Assembly: GCA_030765045.1 (NCBI GenBank)
Contig: CM060968.1
Coordinates: forward strand, 111,131,404 to 111,195,403
DNA: 64,000 bases
Source: Tenodera sinensis
Lineage: Eukaryota > Arthropoda > Insecta > Mantodea > Mantidae
Direction: 5' to 3'
Shown here: piece after piece, positions 1-11,700 of the stretch
How positions within the stretch are numbered: the stretch's first letter is position 1
How the letters are laid out: the number at the start of each line of letters is the position of its first letter
Translations under genes and position numbers: made by a program
The notes under the pieces: model-generated
The model's input: only the letters and a program-made list of their open reading frames with translations
What the model was told of the DNA's origin: nothing
The model's database searches: none

Positions 1-437
1 AAATATGTGTGTTTTGATGTACATTTCTTGAATGTACAATGAGAATGTGTATGTTTTGATGTACATTTCTTGAATGTACAATGAAAATGTGTATGTTTTG
101 ATGTATATTTCTTGAATGTACAATGAAAATGTGTATGTTTTGATGTGCATTTCTTGAATGTACAACGAAAATGTGTATGTTTTGATGTACATTTCTTTAG
201 TGTACAATGAAAATGTGTTTGCTTTGATGTACATTTCTTGAATGTACACTGAAAATGTGAATTTTTTGATATACATTTCTTGAATGTACACTGAAAATGT
301 GTATGTTTTGATGTACAGTTCTTGAATGTACAATGAAAATGTGTATGTTTTGATGTGCATTTCTGGTATATGCAATGAAAATGTGTATGTTTTGATGTAT
401 ATTTCTAGAATGTGCAGTCAAAATGTGTATGTTTTGA

Positions 438-458
438 TGTACATTTCTTGAATGTACA
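438..458. repeat. 21-bp dyad (inverted repeat) of the canonical monomer
   Basis: TGTACATT and AATGTACA are perfect 8-bp reverse complements around the loop TCTTG, so half of each canonical monomer can form a small hairpin or cruciform, or bind a dimeric protein. The centre contains TTCTTGAA (445-452), two inverted GAA-type triplets two bases apart. The dyad is present in canonical copies and weakened in others: TTTAGTG copies lose inner pairs, GATATAC copies lose one outer pair, and TGGTATATACA copies lose two inner pairs. A structural or binding role is inference; the symmetry is directly visible. Confidence 0.9.
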
Positions 459-479
459 ATGAAAATGTGTATGTTTTGA
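438..479 (+). repeat. Exemplar canonical 42-bp monomer
   Basis: This copy matches the consensus exactly and can serve as the reference unit. Composition is 13 A, 3 C, 8 G and 18 T. It has no CpG, and every cytosine on either strand is followed by A or T and then a non-G base. TGTACA occurs twice, 15 bp apart, at unit positions 1-6 and 16-21. Because TGTACA is its own reverse complement, the two copies are direct and inverted repeats at once. On the plus strand all three frames hit TGA within one unit (unit positions 12-14, 23-25 and 40-42). On the minus strand no frame has a stop. Confidence 0.95.
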
Positions 480-584
480 TGTACATTTCTGGTATATACA
501 ATGAAAATGTGTATGTTTTGATGTACATTTCGTGAACATACAATGAAAATGTGTAGTTTTTGATGTACATTTCTTGAATGTACA

Positions 585-1845
585 ATGAAAATGTGTATGT
601 TTTGATGTGCATTTCTTGAATGTACAATGAAAATGTGTATGTTTTGATGTACATTTCTTTAGTGTACAATGAAAATGTGTTTGCTTTGATGTACATTTCT
701 TGAATGTACACTGAAAATGTGTATTTTTTGATATACATTTCTTGAATGTACACTGAAAATGTGTATGTTTTGATGTACAGTTCTTGAATGTACAATGAAA
801 ATGTGTATGTATGATGTGCATATCTGGTATATGCAATGAAAATGTGTATGTTTTGATGTATATTTCTAGAATGTGCAGTCAAAATGTGTATGTTTTGATG
901 TACATTTCTTGAATGTACAATGAAAATGTGTATGTTTTGATGTACATTTCTGGTATATACAATGAAAATGTGTATGTTTTAATGTACATTTCTTGAATGT
1001 ACAATGAAAATGTGTATGTTTTGTGGTACATTTCTGGTATATACAATGAAAATGTGTATGTTTTGATGTACTTTTCTTGAATGTACAATTAAAATGTGTA
1101 TGTTTTGATGTACATTTCTGGTATATACAATGAAAATGTGTATGTTTTGATGTACATTTCTTGAATATACAATGAAAATGTGTATGTTTTGATGTACATT
1201 TCTTTAATGTACAATGAAAATGTGTATGTTTTGATGTACATTTCTTTAATGTACAATGAAAATGTGTATGTTTTGATCTACATTTCTTGAATATACAATG
1301 AAAATGTGTATGTTTTGATGTACATTTCTTGAATGTACACTGAAAATGTGTATGTTTTGATGTACATTTCTTTAGTGCACAATGAAAATGTGTATGTTTT
1401 GATGTACATTTCTTGTATATACAATGAAAATGTGTATCTTTTGATGTACATTTCTTGAATGTACAATGAAAATGTTTATGTTTTGATGTAGATTTCTTGA
1501 ATGTACAATGAAAATGTGTATGTTTTGATGTACATTTCTTGAATGTACAATGAAAATGTGTATGTTTTGATGAACATTTCTTGAGTGTACAATGAAAATG
1601 TGTATGTTTTGATGTACATTTCTTTAGTGCACAATGAAAATGGGTATGTTTTGATGTACATTTCTTGTATATACAATGAAAATGTGTATCTTTTGATGTA
1701 CATTTCTTGAATGTACAATGAAAATGTTTATGTTTTGATGTACATTTCTTGAATGTACAATGAAAATGTGTATGTTTTGATGTACATTTCTTGAGTGTAC
1801 AATGAAAATGTGTATGTTTTGATGTACATTTCTTGAATGTACAAT
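585..1845. repeat. Block A1, repeated at 4910-6170 (offset 4,325)
   Basis: About 1.26 kb whose monomer order and private variants all reappear exactly 4,325 bp later (103 x 42 minus 1). Shared private changes include TTTTGTGGTACATTTC, GTACTTTTCTTG followed by CAATTAAAATG, ATCTACATTTCTTGAATATAC, GTTTATGTTTTGATGTAGATTTC and AATGGGTATG. The match is lost upstream at the GTAGTTTTTG / GTATGTTTTGATCGACA difference and downstream at GAGAATGTGTATGTTTAATG in the second copy. Confidence 0.88.
817..835. repeat. Variant monomer with a re-formed, shifted dyad
   Basis: Here the dyad half reads TGCATAT, loop CTGGT, ATATGCA: a perfect 7-bp inverted repeat whose centre is moved by 1 bp relative to the canonical dyad. 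Changes on both sides are needed to make it, yet symmetry is kept. Copies lie at 5142-5160, 11354-11372, 26472-26490, 33315-33333, 38309-38327, 42129-42147 and 44170-44188, with a one-base variant at about 17235. In the first three (817, 5142, 11354) the preceding tail also has a shared 1-bp deletion (GTATGTATGATG). The next monomer carries TTCTAGAATGTGCAGTCA in all of them, so this is an inherited pair of monomers. Confidence 0.85.
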
Positions 1846-2579
1846 GAAAATGTGTATGTTTTGATGTGCATTTCTTGAATGTACAACGAAAATGTGTATG
1901 TTTTGATGTACATTTCTTTAGTGTACAATGAAAATGTGTTTGCTTTGATGTACATTTCTTGAATGTACACTGAAAATGTGAATTTTTTGATATACATTTC
2001 TTGAATGTACAATGAAAATGTGTATGTTTTGATGTGCATTTCTGGTATATGCAATGAAAATGTGTATGTTTTGATGTATATTTCTAGAATGTGCAGTAAA
2101 AATGTGTATGTTTTGATGTACATTTCTTGAATGTACAATGAAAATGTGTATGTTTTGATGTACATTTCTGGTATATACAATGAAAATGTGTATGTTTTGA
2201 TGTACATTTCGTGAACATACAATGAAAATGTGTAGTTTTTGATGTACATTTCTTGAATGTACAATGAAAATGTGTATGTTTTGATGTACATTTCTGGTAT
2301 ATACAATGAAAATGTGCATGTTTTGATGTACATCTTTTGAATGTACACTCAAAATGTGTATGTTTTGATGTACAATTCTTGAGTGTACAATGAAAATGTG
2401 TGTATTTTGATGTACATTTCTTGAATGTACAATGAAAATGTGTATGTTTTGATGTACATTCCTTGAATGTACAATGAAAATGTGTATGTTTTGATGTACA
2501 TTTCTTTAATGTACAATGAAAATGTGTATGTTTTGATGTACATTTCTTGAATGTCCAATGAAAATGTGTATGTTTTGAT

Positions 2580-3060
2580 GTACATTTGTTGAATGTACAA
2601 TGATAATGTGTATGTTTTGATGTACATTTGTTGAATGTACAATGATAATGTGTATGTTTTGATGTACATTTCTTGAGTGTACAATGAAAATGTGTATGCT
2701 TTGATGTACATTTCTTGAATGTACAATGAAAATGTGTATGTTTTGATGTACATTTGTTGAATGTACAATGAAAATGTGTATGTTTTGATGTACATTTCTT
2801 GAATGTACAATGAAAATGTGTATGTTTTGATGTACATTTGTTGAATGTACAATGAAAATGTGTATGTTTTGATGTACATTTGTTGAATGTACAATGATAA
2901 TGTGTATGTTTTGATGTACATTTCTTGAGTGTACAATGAAAATGTGTATGCTTTGATGTACATTTCTTGAATGTACAATGAAAATGTGTATGTTTTGATG
3001 TACATTTGTTGAATGTACAATGATAATGTGTATGTTTTGATGTACAGTTCTTGAGTGTAC
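2580..3060 (+). repeat. Local patch of TTGTTGAATG / GATAATG monomers
   Basis: Runs of monomers with the loop TTGTTG in place of TTCTTG and the tail CAATGATAATG alternate with GAGTG / GCTTTGATG monomers. The same patch is at about 7490-7640 and 8410-9250, where it is longest. Alternation of the same two or three types suggests a short higher-order unit of three to six monomers spreading locally. Confidence 0.7.
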
Positions 3061-3291
3061 AATGAAAATGTGTATTTTTTTATGTACATTTCTTGAGTGT
3101 ACAATGAAAATGTGTAGCTTTGATGTACATTTCTTGAATGTACAATGAAAATGTGTATGTTTTGATCTACATTTCTTGAATGTACAATTAAAATGTGTAT
3201 GTTTTGATGTACATTTCTTGAATGTACACTGAAAATGTGTATGTTTTGATGTACATTTCTTTAGTGCACAATGAAAATGTGTATGTTTTGA

Positions 3292-3333
3292 TGTACATTT
3301 CTTGTATATACAATGAAAATGTGTATGTTTTGA
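3292..3333 (+). repeat. Exemplar of the TTGTATATACA monomer subfamily
   Basis: The right dyad arm AATGTACA is replaced by TATATACA, so only the outer pairs of the hairpin survive. The unit is otherwise canonical. This subfamily and its TGGTATATACA relative recur throughout, in most higher-order blocks up to about 50 kb and in the TTTAAATG-rich zone after it. The plus strand of this variant contains TGTATATA (3303-3310). Confidence 0.8.
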
Positions 3334-4909
3334 TGTACGTTTCTTGAATGTACACTGAAAATGTGTATGTTTTGATATACATTTCTTGAATGTACAATGG
3401 AAATGTATATGTTTTCATGTACATTTCTTGAATGTACACTGAAAATGTGTATGTTTTGATGTACATTTCTTGTATATACAATGAAAATGTATATGATTTT
3501 GATGTACATTTCTTGAATGTACACTGAAAATGTGTATGTTTTGATGTACATTTCTTGTATATACAATGAAAATGTGTATGTTTTGATGTACATTTCTTGA
3601 ATGTAATCTGAAAATGTGTATGTTTTGGTATACATTTCTTGAATGTACAATGAAAATGTATATGTTTTCATGTACATTTCTTGAATGTACACTGAAAATG
3701 TGTATGTTTTGATGTACATTTCTTGTATATACAATGAAAATGTATATCTTTTGATGTACATTTCTTGAATGTACACTGAAAATGTGTATGTTTTGATGTA
3801 CATTTCTTGTATATACAATGAAAATGTGTATGTTTTCATGTACATTTCTGGTATATACAATGAAAATGTGTATGTTTTGATGTACATTTCTTGAGTGTAA
3901 AATGAAAATGTGTATGTTTTGATGTACATTTCTTGAATATACACTGAAAATGTGTAGGTTTTGATATGCATTTCTTGAATGTACACTGAAAATGTGTGTG
4001 TTTTGATGTACATTTCTTGAATGTACAATGATAATGTGTATGTTTTGATGTACATTCTTTGAATGTACAATGAAAATGTGTATGTTTTGATGTACATTTC
4101 TTGAATGTACAATGAAAATGTGTATGTTTTGATGAACATTTCTTGAATGTACAATGAAAATGTGTATGTTTTAATATACATTTCTTGAATGTACAATGAA
4201 AATGTGTATGTTTTGATGTACATTTCTTGAGTGTACAATGAAAATGTGTATGTTTTGATGTACATTTCTTGAGTGTACAATCAAAATTTGCATGTTTTGA
4301 AGTAAATTTCTTGAATGTACAATGAGAATGTGTATGTTTTGATGTACATTTCTTGAATGTACAATGAAAATGTGTATCTTTTGATGTATATTTCTTGAAT
4401 GTACAATGAAAATGTGTATGTTTTGATGTGCATTTCTTGAATGTACAATGAAAATGTGTATGTTTTGATGTACATTTCTTTAGTGTACAATGAAAATGTG
4501 TTTGCTTTGATGTACATTTCTTGAATGTACACTGAAAATGTGTATTTTTTGATATACATTTCTTGAATGTACAATGAAAAAGTGTATGTTTTGATGTACA
4601 TTTCTTGAATATACACTGAAAATGTGTATGTTTTGATGTACAGTTCTTGAATGTACAATGAAAAAGTGTATGTTTTGATGTACATTTCTTGAGTGTACAA
4701 TGAAAATGTGTATGTTTTGATGTACATTTCTTGAGTGTTCAATGAAAAAGTGTATGTTTTGATGTACATTTCTTGAGTGTACAATGAAAATGTGTATGTT
4801 TTGATGTACATTTCTTGAGTGTACAATGAAAATGTGTATGCTTTGATGTACATTTCTTGAATGTACAATGAAAATGTGTATGTTTTGATCGACATTTCTT
4901 GAATGTACA

Positions 4910-6170
4910 ATGAAAATGTGTATGTTTTGATGTGCATTTCTTGAATGTACAATGAAAATGTGTATGTTTTGATGTACATTTCTTTAGTGTACAATGAAAA
5001 TGTGTTTGCTTTGATGTACATTTCTTGAATGTACACTGAAAATGTGTATTTTTTGATATACATTTCTTGAATGTACACTGAAAATGTGTATGTTTTGATG
5101 TACAGTTCTTGAATGTACAATGAAAATGTGTATGTATGATGTGCATATCTGGTATATGCAATGAAAATGTGTATGTTTTGATGTATATTTCTAGAATGTG
5201 CAGTCAAAATGTGTATGTTTTGATGTACATTTCTTGAATGTACAATGAAAATGTGTATGTTTTGATGTACATTTCTGGTATATACAATGAAAATGTGTAT
5301 GTTTTAATGTACATTTCTTGAATGTACAATGAAAATGTGTATGTTTTGTGGTACATTTCTGGTATATACAATGAAAATGTGTATGTTTTGATGTACTTTT
5401 CTTGAATGTACAATTAAAATGTGTATGTTTTGATGTACATTTCTGGTATATACAATGAAAATGTGTATGTTTTGATGTACATTTCTTGAATATACAATGA
5501 AAATGTGTATGTTTTGATGTACATTTCTTTAATGTACAATGAAAATGTGTATGTTTTGATGTACATTTCTTTAATGTACAATGAAAATGTGTATGTTTTG
5601 ATCTACATTTCTTGAATATACAATGAAAATGTGTATGTTTTGATGTACATTTCTTGAATGTACACTGAAAATGTGTATGTTTTGATGTACATTTCTTTAG
5701 TGCACAATGAAAATGTGTATGTTTTGATGTACATTTCTTGTATATACAATGAAAATGTGTATCTTTTGATGTACATTTCTTGAATGTACAATGAAAATGT
5801 TTATGTTTTGATGTAGATTTCTTGAATGTACAATGAAAATGTGTATGTTTTGATGTACATTTCTTGAATGTACAATGAAAATGTGTATGTTTTGATGAAC
5901 ATTTCTTGAGTGTACAATGAAAATGTGTATGTTTTGATGTACATTTCTTTAGTGCACAATGAAAATGGGTATGTTTTGATGTACATTTCTTGTATATACA
6001 ATGAAAATGTGTATCTTTTGATGTACATTTCTTGAATGTACAATGAAAATGTTTATGTTTTGATGTACATTTCTTGAATGTACAATGAAAATGTGTATGT
6101 TTTGATGTACATTTCTTGAGTGTACAATGAAAATGTGTATGTTTTGATGTACATTTCTTGAATGTACAAT
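4910..6170. repeat. Block A2, copy of 585-1845
   Basis: Second copy of block A1, indistinguishable from it by eye. Part of it (up to about 5870) belongs also to the larger 6,212-bp-offset block and so has a third relative at about 11,120-12,080. That third copy differs at a few bases, such as ATGTACATTTC in place of GTGGTACATTTC and TGTACATTGCTTTAATG near 11,735, so A1 and A2 are closer to each other than to the third copy there. Confidence 0.85.
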
Positions 6171-7104
6171 GAGAATGTGTATGTTTAATGTACATTTCTT
6201 TAATGTACAATGAAAATGTGTATGTTTTGATGTATATTTCTTGAATGTACAATGAAAATGTGTATGTTTTTATGTGCATTTATTGAATGTACAATGAAAA
6301 TGTGTATGTTTTGATGTACATTTCTTTAGTGTACAATGAAAATGTGTTTGCTTTGATGTACATTTCTTGAATGTACACTGAAAATGTGTATTTTTTGATG
6401 TACATTTCTTGAATGTACACTGAAAATGTGTATTTTTTGATGTACATTTCTTTAGTGTACAATGAAAATGTGTTTGCTTTGATGTACATTTCTTGAATGT
6501 ACACTTAAAATGTGTTTGCTTTGATGTACATTTCTTGAATGTACACTGAAAATGTGTATTTTTTAATGTACATTTCTTTAGTGTACAATGAAAATGTGTT
6601 TGCTTTGATGTACATTTCTTGAATGTACACTGAAAATGTGTTTGCTTTGATGTACATTTCTTGAATGTACACTGAAAATGTGTATTTTTTGATGTACATT
6701 TCTTTAGTGTACAATGAAAATGTGTTTGCTTTGATGTACATTTCTTGAATGTATACTGAAAATGTCTATGTTTTGATGTACATTTCTGGAATGTACAATG
6801 AAAATGTGTATGTTTTGATATACATTTCTTGAATGTACACTGAAAATGTGTATGTTTTGATGTACATTTCTTGAATGTACAATGAAAATGTGTATGTTTA
6901 AATGTACATTTCTTGAATGTACACTGAAAATGTGTATGTTTTGATGTACATTTCTTGAGTGTACAATGAAAATGTGTATGTTTTGATGTACATTTCTTGA
7001 ATGTACAATGAAAATGTGTATGTTTTGATGTATATTTCTTGAATGTACAATGAAATGTGTATTTTTTGATGTACATTTCTTGAATGTACAATGAAAATGT
7101 GTAT

Positions 7105-7870
7105 GTTTTGATATACATTTCTTGAATGTACACTGAAAATGTGTATGTTTTGAAGTACATTTCTTGAGTGTACAATGAAAATGTGTATGCTTTGATGTAC
7201 ATTTCTTGAATGTACTATGAAAATGTGTATGTTTTGATGAACATTTCTTGAGTGTACAATAAAAATGTGTATGTTTTGATGTACATTTCTTGAATGTACA
7301 ATGAAAATGTGTATGTTTTGATGTATATTTCTTGAATGTACAATGAAAATGTGTATGTTTTGATGTACATTTCTTTAGTGTACAATGAAAATGTGTTTGT
7401 TTTGATGTACATTTCTTGAATGTACACTGAAAATGTGTATTTTTTGTTATACATTTCTTGAATGTACACTGAAAATGTGTATGTTTTGATGTACATTTGT
7501 TGAATGTACAATGAAAATGTGTATGTTTTGATATACATTTCTTGAATGTACAATGAAAATGTATATGTTTTGATGTACATTTCTTGAGTGTACAATGAAA
7601 ATGTGTATGCTTTGATGTACATTTGTTGAATGTACAATGATAATGTGTATGTTTTGATGTACATTTCTTGAGTGTACAATGAAAATGTGTATGCTTTGAT
7701 GTACATTTCTTGAATGTACACTGAAGATGTGTATTTTTTGTTATACATTTCTTGAATGTACACTGAAAATGGGTATGTTTTGATGTACATTTGTTGAATG
7801 TACAATGAAAATGTGTATGTTTTGATGTACATTTCTTGAATGTACAATGAAAATGTGTATGTTTTGATGT
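7105..7870. repeat. Block C1, repeated at 8028-8793 (offset 923)
   Basis: Eighteen monomers with the order GATATAC, GAAGTACATTTC, AATGTACTATG, GATGAACATTTC, CAATAAAAATG, TTTAGTG with TTTGTTTTG, TTTTTTGTTATAC, then TTGTTGAATG. They recur 923 bp later (22 x 42 minus 1). The missing base is the AATGAAATGTG deletion near 7973 between the copies. Confidence 0.82.
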
Positions 7871-8027
7871 ACATTTCTTGAGTGTACAATGAAAATGTGT
7901 ATGTTTTGATGTACATTTCTTGAATGTACAATGAAAATGTGTATGTTTTGATGTATATTTCTTGAATGTACAATGAAATGTGTATGTTTTGATGTACATT
8001 TCTTGAATGTACAATGAAAATGTCTAC

Positions 8028-8793
8028 GTTTTGATATACATTTCTTGAATATACACTGAAAATGTGTATGTTTTGAAGTACATTTCTTGAGTGTACAATG
8101 AAAATGTGTATGTTTTGATGTACATTCCTTGAATGTACTATGAAAATGTGTATGTTTTGATGAACATTTCTTGAGTGTACAATAAAAATGTGTATGTTTT
8201 GATGTACATTTCTTGAATGTACAATGAAAATGTGTATGTTTTGATGTATATTTCTTGAATGTACAATGAAAATGTGTATGTTTTGATGTACATTTCTTTA
8301 GTGTACAATGAAAATGTGTTTGTTTTGATGTACATTTCTTGAATGTACACTGAAAATGTGTATTTTTTGTTATACATTTCTTGAATGTACACTGAAAATG
8401 TGTATGTTTTGATGTACATTTGTTGAATGTACAATGAAAATGTGTATGTTTTGATATACATTTCTTGAATGTACAATGAAAATGTATATGTTTTGATGTA
8501 CATTTCTTGAGTGTACAATGAAAATGTGTATGCTTTGATGTACATTTGTTGAATGTACAATGATAATGTGTATGTTTTGATGTACATTTCTTGAGTGTAC
8601 AATGAAAATGTGTATGCTTTGATGTACATTTCTTGAATGTACACTGAAAATGTGTATTTTTTGTTATACATTTCTTGAATGTACACTGAAAATGTGTATG
8701 TTTTGATGTACATTTGTTGAATGTACAATGAAAATGTGTATGTTTTGATGTACATTTCTTGAATGTACAATGAAAATGTGTATGTTTTGATGT
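8028..8793. repeat. Block C2, copy of 7105-7870
   Basis: Second copy of block C1, followed directly by the homologue of block B. The left copy differs by AGATGTGTATTTTTTG near 7727 and CTTTGATG near 7190, so the pair is recent but not identical. Confidence 0.8.
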
Positions 8794-11700
8794 ACATTTG
8801 TTGAATGTACAATGATAATGTGTATGTTTTGATGTACATTTGTTGAATGTACAATGATAATGTGTATGTTTTGATGTACATTTCTTGAGTGTACAATGAA
8901 AATGTGTATGCTTTGATGTACATTTCTTGAATGTACAATGAAAATGTGTATGTTTTGATGTACATTTGTTGAATGTACAATGAAAATGTGTATGTTTTGA
9001 TGTACATTTCTTGAATGTACAATGAAAATGTGTATGTTTTGATGTATATTTGTTGAATGTACAATGAAAATGTGTATGTTTTGATGTACATTTGTTGAAT
9101 GTACAATGATAATGTGTATGTTTTGATGTACATTTCTTGAGTGTACAATGAAAATGTGTATGCTTTGATGTACATTTCTTGAATGTACAATGAAAATGTG
9201 TATGTTTTGATGTACATTTGTTGAATGTACAATGATAATGTGTATGTTTTGATGTACATTTCTTGAGTGTACAATGAAAATGTGTATTTTTTTATGTACA
9301 TTTCTTGAGTGTACAATGAAAATGTGTATGCTTTGATGTACATTTCTTGAATGTACAATGAAAATGTGTATGTTTTGATCTACATTTCTTGAATGTACAA
9401 TGAAAATGTGTATGTTTTGATGTACATTTCTTGAATGTACACTGAAAATATGTATGTTTTGATGTACATTTCTTTAGTGCACAATGAAAATGTGTATGTT
9501 TTGATGTACATTTCTTGTATATACAATGAAAATGTGTATGTTTTGATGTACGTTTCTTGAATGTACACTGAAAATGTGTATGTTTTGATATACATTTCTT
9601 GAATGTACAATGGAAATGTATATGTTTTCATGTACATTTCTTGAATGTACACTGAAAATGTGTATGTTTTGATGTACATTTCTTGTATATAAAATGAAAA
9701 TGTATATGTTTTGATGTACATTTCTTGAATGTACACTGAAAATGTGTATGTTTTGATGTACATTTCTTGTATATACAATGAAAATGTGTATGTTTTGATG
9801 TACATTTCTTGAATGTAATCTGAAAATGTGTATGTTTTGATATACATTTCTTGAATGTACAATGAAAATGTATATGTTTTCATGTACATTTCTTGAATGT
9901 ACACTGAAAATGTGTATGTTTTGATGTACATTTCTTGTATATACAATGAAAATGTATATGCTTTGATGTACATTTCTTGAATGTACACTGAGAATGTGTA
10001 TGTTTTGATGTACATTTCTTGTATATACAATGAAAATGTGTATGTTTTCATGTACATTTCTGGTATATACAATGAAAATGTGTATGTTTTGATGTACATT
10101 TCTTGAGTGCACAATGAAAATGTGTATGTTTTGATGTACATTTCTTGAATGTACACTGAAAATGTGTAGGTTTTGATATGCATTTCTTGAATGTACACTG
10201 AAAATGTGTGTGTTTTGATGTACATTTCTTGAATGTACAATGATAATGTGTACGTTTTGATGTACATTCTTTGAATGTACAATGAAAATGTGTATGTTTT
10301 GATGTACATTTCTTGAATGTACAATGAAAATGTGTATGTTTTGATGAACATTTCTTGAATGTACAATGAAAATGTGTATGTTTTAATATACATTTCTTGA
10401 ATGTACAATGAAAATGTGTATGTTTTGATGTACATTTCTTGAGTGTACAATGAAAATGTGTATGTTTTGATGTACATTTCTTGAGTGTACAATCAAAATG
10501 TGCATGTTTTGAAGTACATTTCTTGAATGTACAATGAGAATGTGTATGTTTTGATGTACATTTCTTGAATGTACAATGAAAATGTCTATGTTTTGATGTA
10601 TATTACTTGAATGTACAATGAAAATGTGTATGTTTTGATGTGCATTTCTTGAATGTACAATGAAAATGTGTATGTTTTGATGTACATTTCTTTAGTGTAC
10701 AATGAAAATGTGTTTGCTTTGATGTACATTTCTTGAATGTACACTGAAAATGTGTATTTTTTGATATACATTTCTTGAATGTACAATGAAAAAGTGTATG
10801 TTTTGATGTACATTTCTTGAATATACACTGAAAATGTGTATGTTTTGATGTACAGTTCTTGAATGTACAATGAAAAAGTGTATGTTTTGATGTACATTTC
10901 TTGAGTGTACAATGAAAATGTGTATGTTTTGATGTACATTTCTTGAGTGTACAATGAAAAAGTGTATGTTTTGATGTACATTTCTTGAGTGTACAATGAA
11001 AATGTGTATGTTTTGATGTACATTTCTTGAGTGTACAATGAAAATGTGTATGCTTTGATGTACATTTCTTGAATGTACAATGAAAATGTGTATGTTTTGA
11101 TCTACATTTCTTGAATGTACAATGAAAATGTGTATGTTTTGATGTGCATTTCTTGAATGTGCAATGAAAATGTGTATGTTTTGATGTACATTTCTTTAGT
11201 GTACAATGAAAATGTGTTTGCTTTGATGTACATTTCTTGAATGTACACTGAAAATGTGTATTTTTTGATATACATTTCTTGAATGTACACTGAAAATGTG
11301 TATGTTTTGATGTACAGTTCTTGAATGTACAATGAAAGTGTGTATGTATGATGTGCATATCTGGTATATGCAATGAAAATGTGTATGTTTTGATGTATAT
11401 TTCTAGAATGTGCAGTCAAAATGTGTATGTTTTGATGTACATTTCTTGAATGTACAATGAAAATGTGTATGTTTTGATGTACATTTCTGGTATATACAAT
11501 GAAAATGTGTATGTTTTAATGTACATTTCTTGAATGCACAATGAAAATGTGTATGTTTTGATGTACATTTCTGGTATATACAATGAAAATGTGTATGTTT
11601 TGATGTACTTTTCTTGAATGTACAATTAAAATGTGTATGTTTTGATGTACATTTCTGGTATATACAATGAAAATGTGTATGTTTTGATGTACATTTCTTG

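Larger units (their letters stand above)
135..882. repeat. Local tandem duplication, 11 monomers (461-bp offset)
   Basis: The series TGTGCATTTC, TTTAGTG, TTTGCTTTG, TTTTTTGATATAC, TGTACAGTTC, TGTGCAT with a GGTATATGC arm, then CTAGAATGTGCAGTCA occurs at about 135-421 and again at about 596-882. The offset is 461 bp, that is 11 x 42 minus the 1-bp deletion near 811. The copies differ slightly: GTGAATTTTTT in the first against GTGTATTTTTT in the second, and the GATGTGCAT copy is TTTCTGG in the first and ATCTGG in the second. This order is a marker for related blocks further on (about 1.86-2.10, 4.9-5.2, 11.1-11.4, 20.7-21.0, 26.2-26.5, 33.1-33.4, 38.1-38.4, 42.0-42.2 and 47.7-48.0 kb). Confidence 0.8.
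2523..5870. repeat. Block B1, repeated at 8735-12082 (offset about 6,212)
   Basis: About 3.35 kb, 80 monomers, that recurs at an offset of 6,212 bp (148 x 42 minus 4). Shared private features include tandem TTGTTGAATG and CAATGATAATG monomers, GTATTTTTTTATGTAC, TGTACGTTTC, AATGTAATCTGAAAATG, CAATGGAAATG, CAATCAAAAT and GAAAAAGTGTATG. Small 1-bp indels distinguish the copies (TAGCTTTG near 3115, TATATGATTTTG near 3490), as do substitutions such as CAATGAGAATG pairs and GGTATACATTTC near 3629. Identity is clearly below that of the younger duplications at 35-46 kb. Confidence 0.85.

Noticed and set aside
438..458. Steroid-receptor response element in TGTACA...TGTACA
   Set aside because: Receptor elements have hexamers separated by 3 bp; here the hexamers are separated by 9 bp, and the half-site match is only partial.
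438..479. CENP-B box
   Set aside because: The CENP-B box needs CG dinucleotides at fixed positions; the consensus unit has no CG at all.
5390..5420. AATTAAAATG and CAATAAAAATG variants as polyadenylation signals
   Set aside because: They are single-base variants of the CAATGAAAATG tail, scattered and without any gene upstream.
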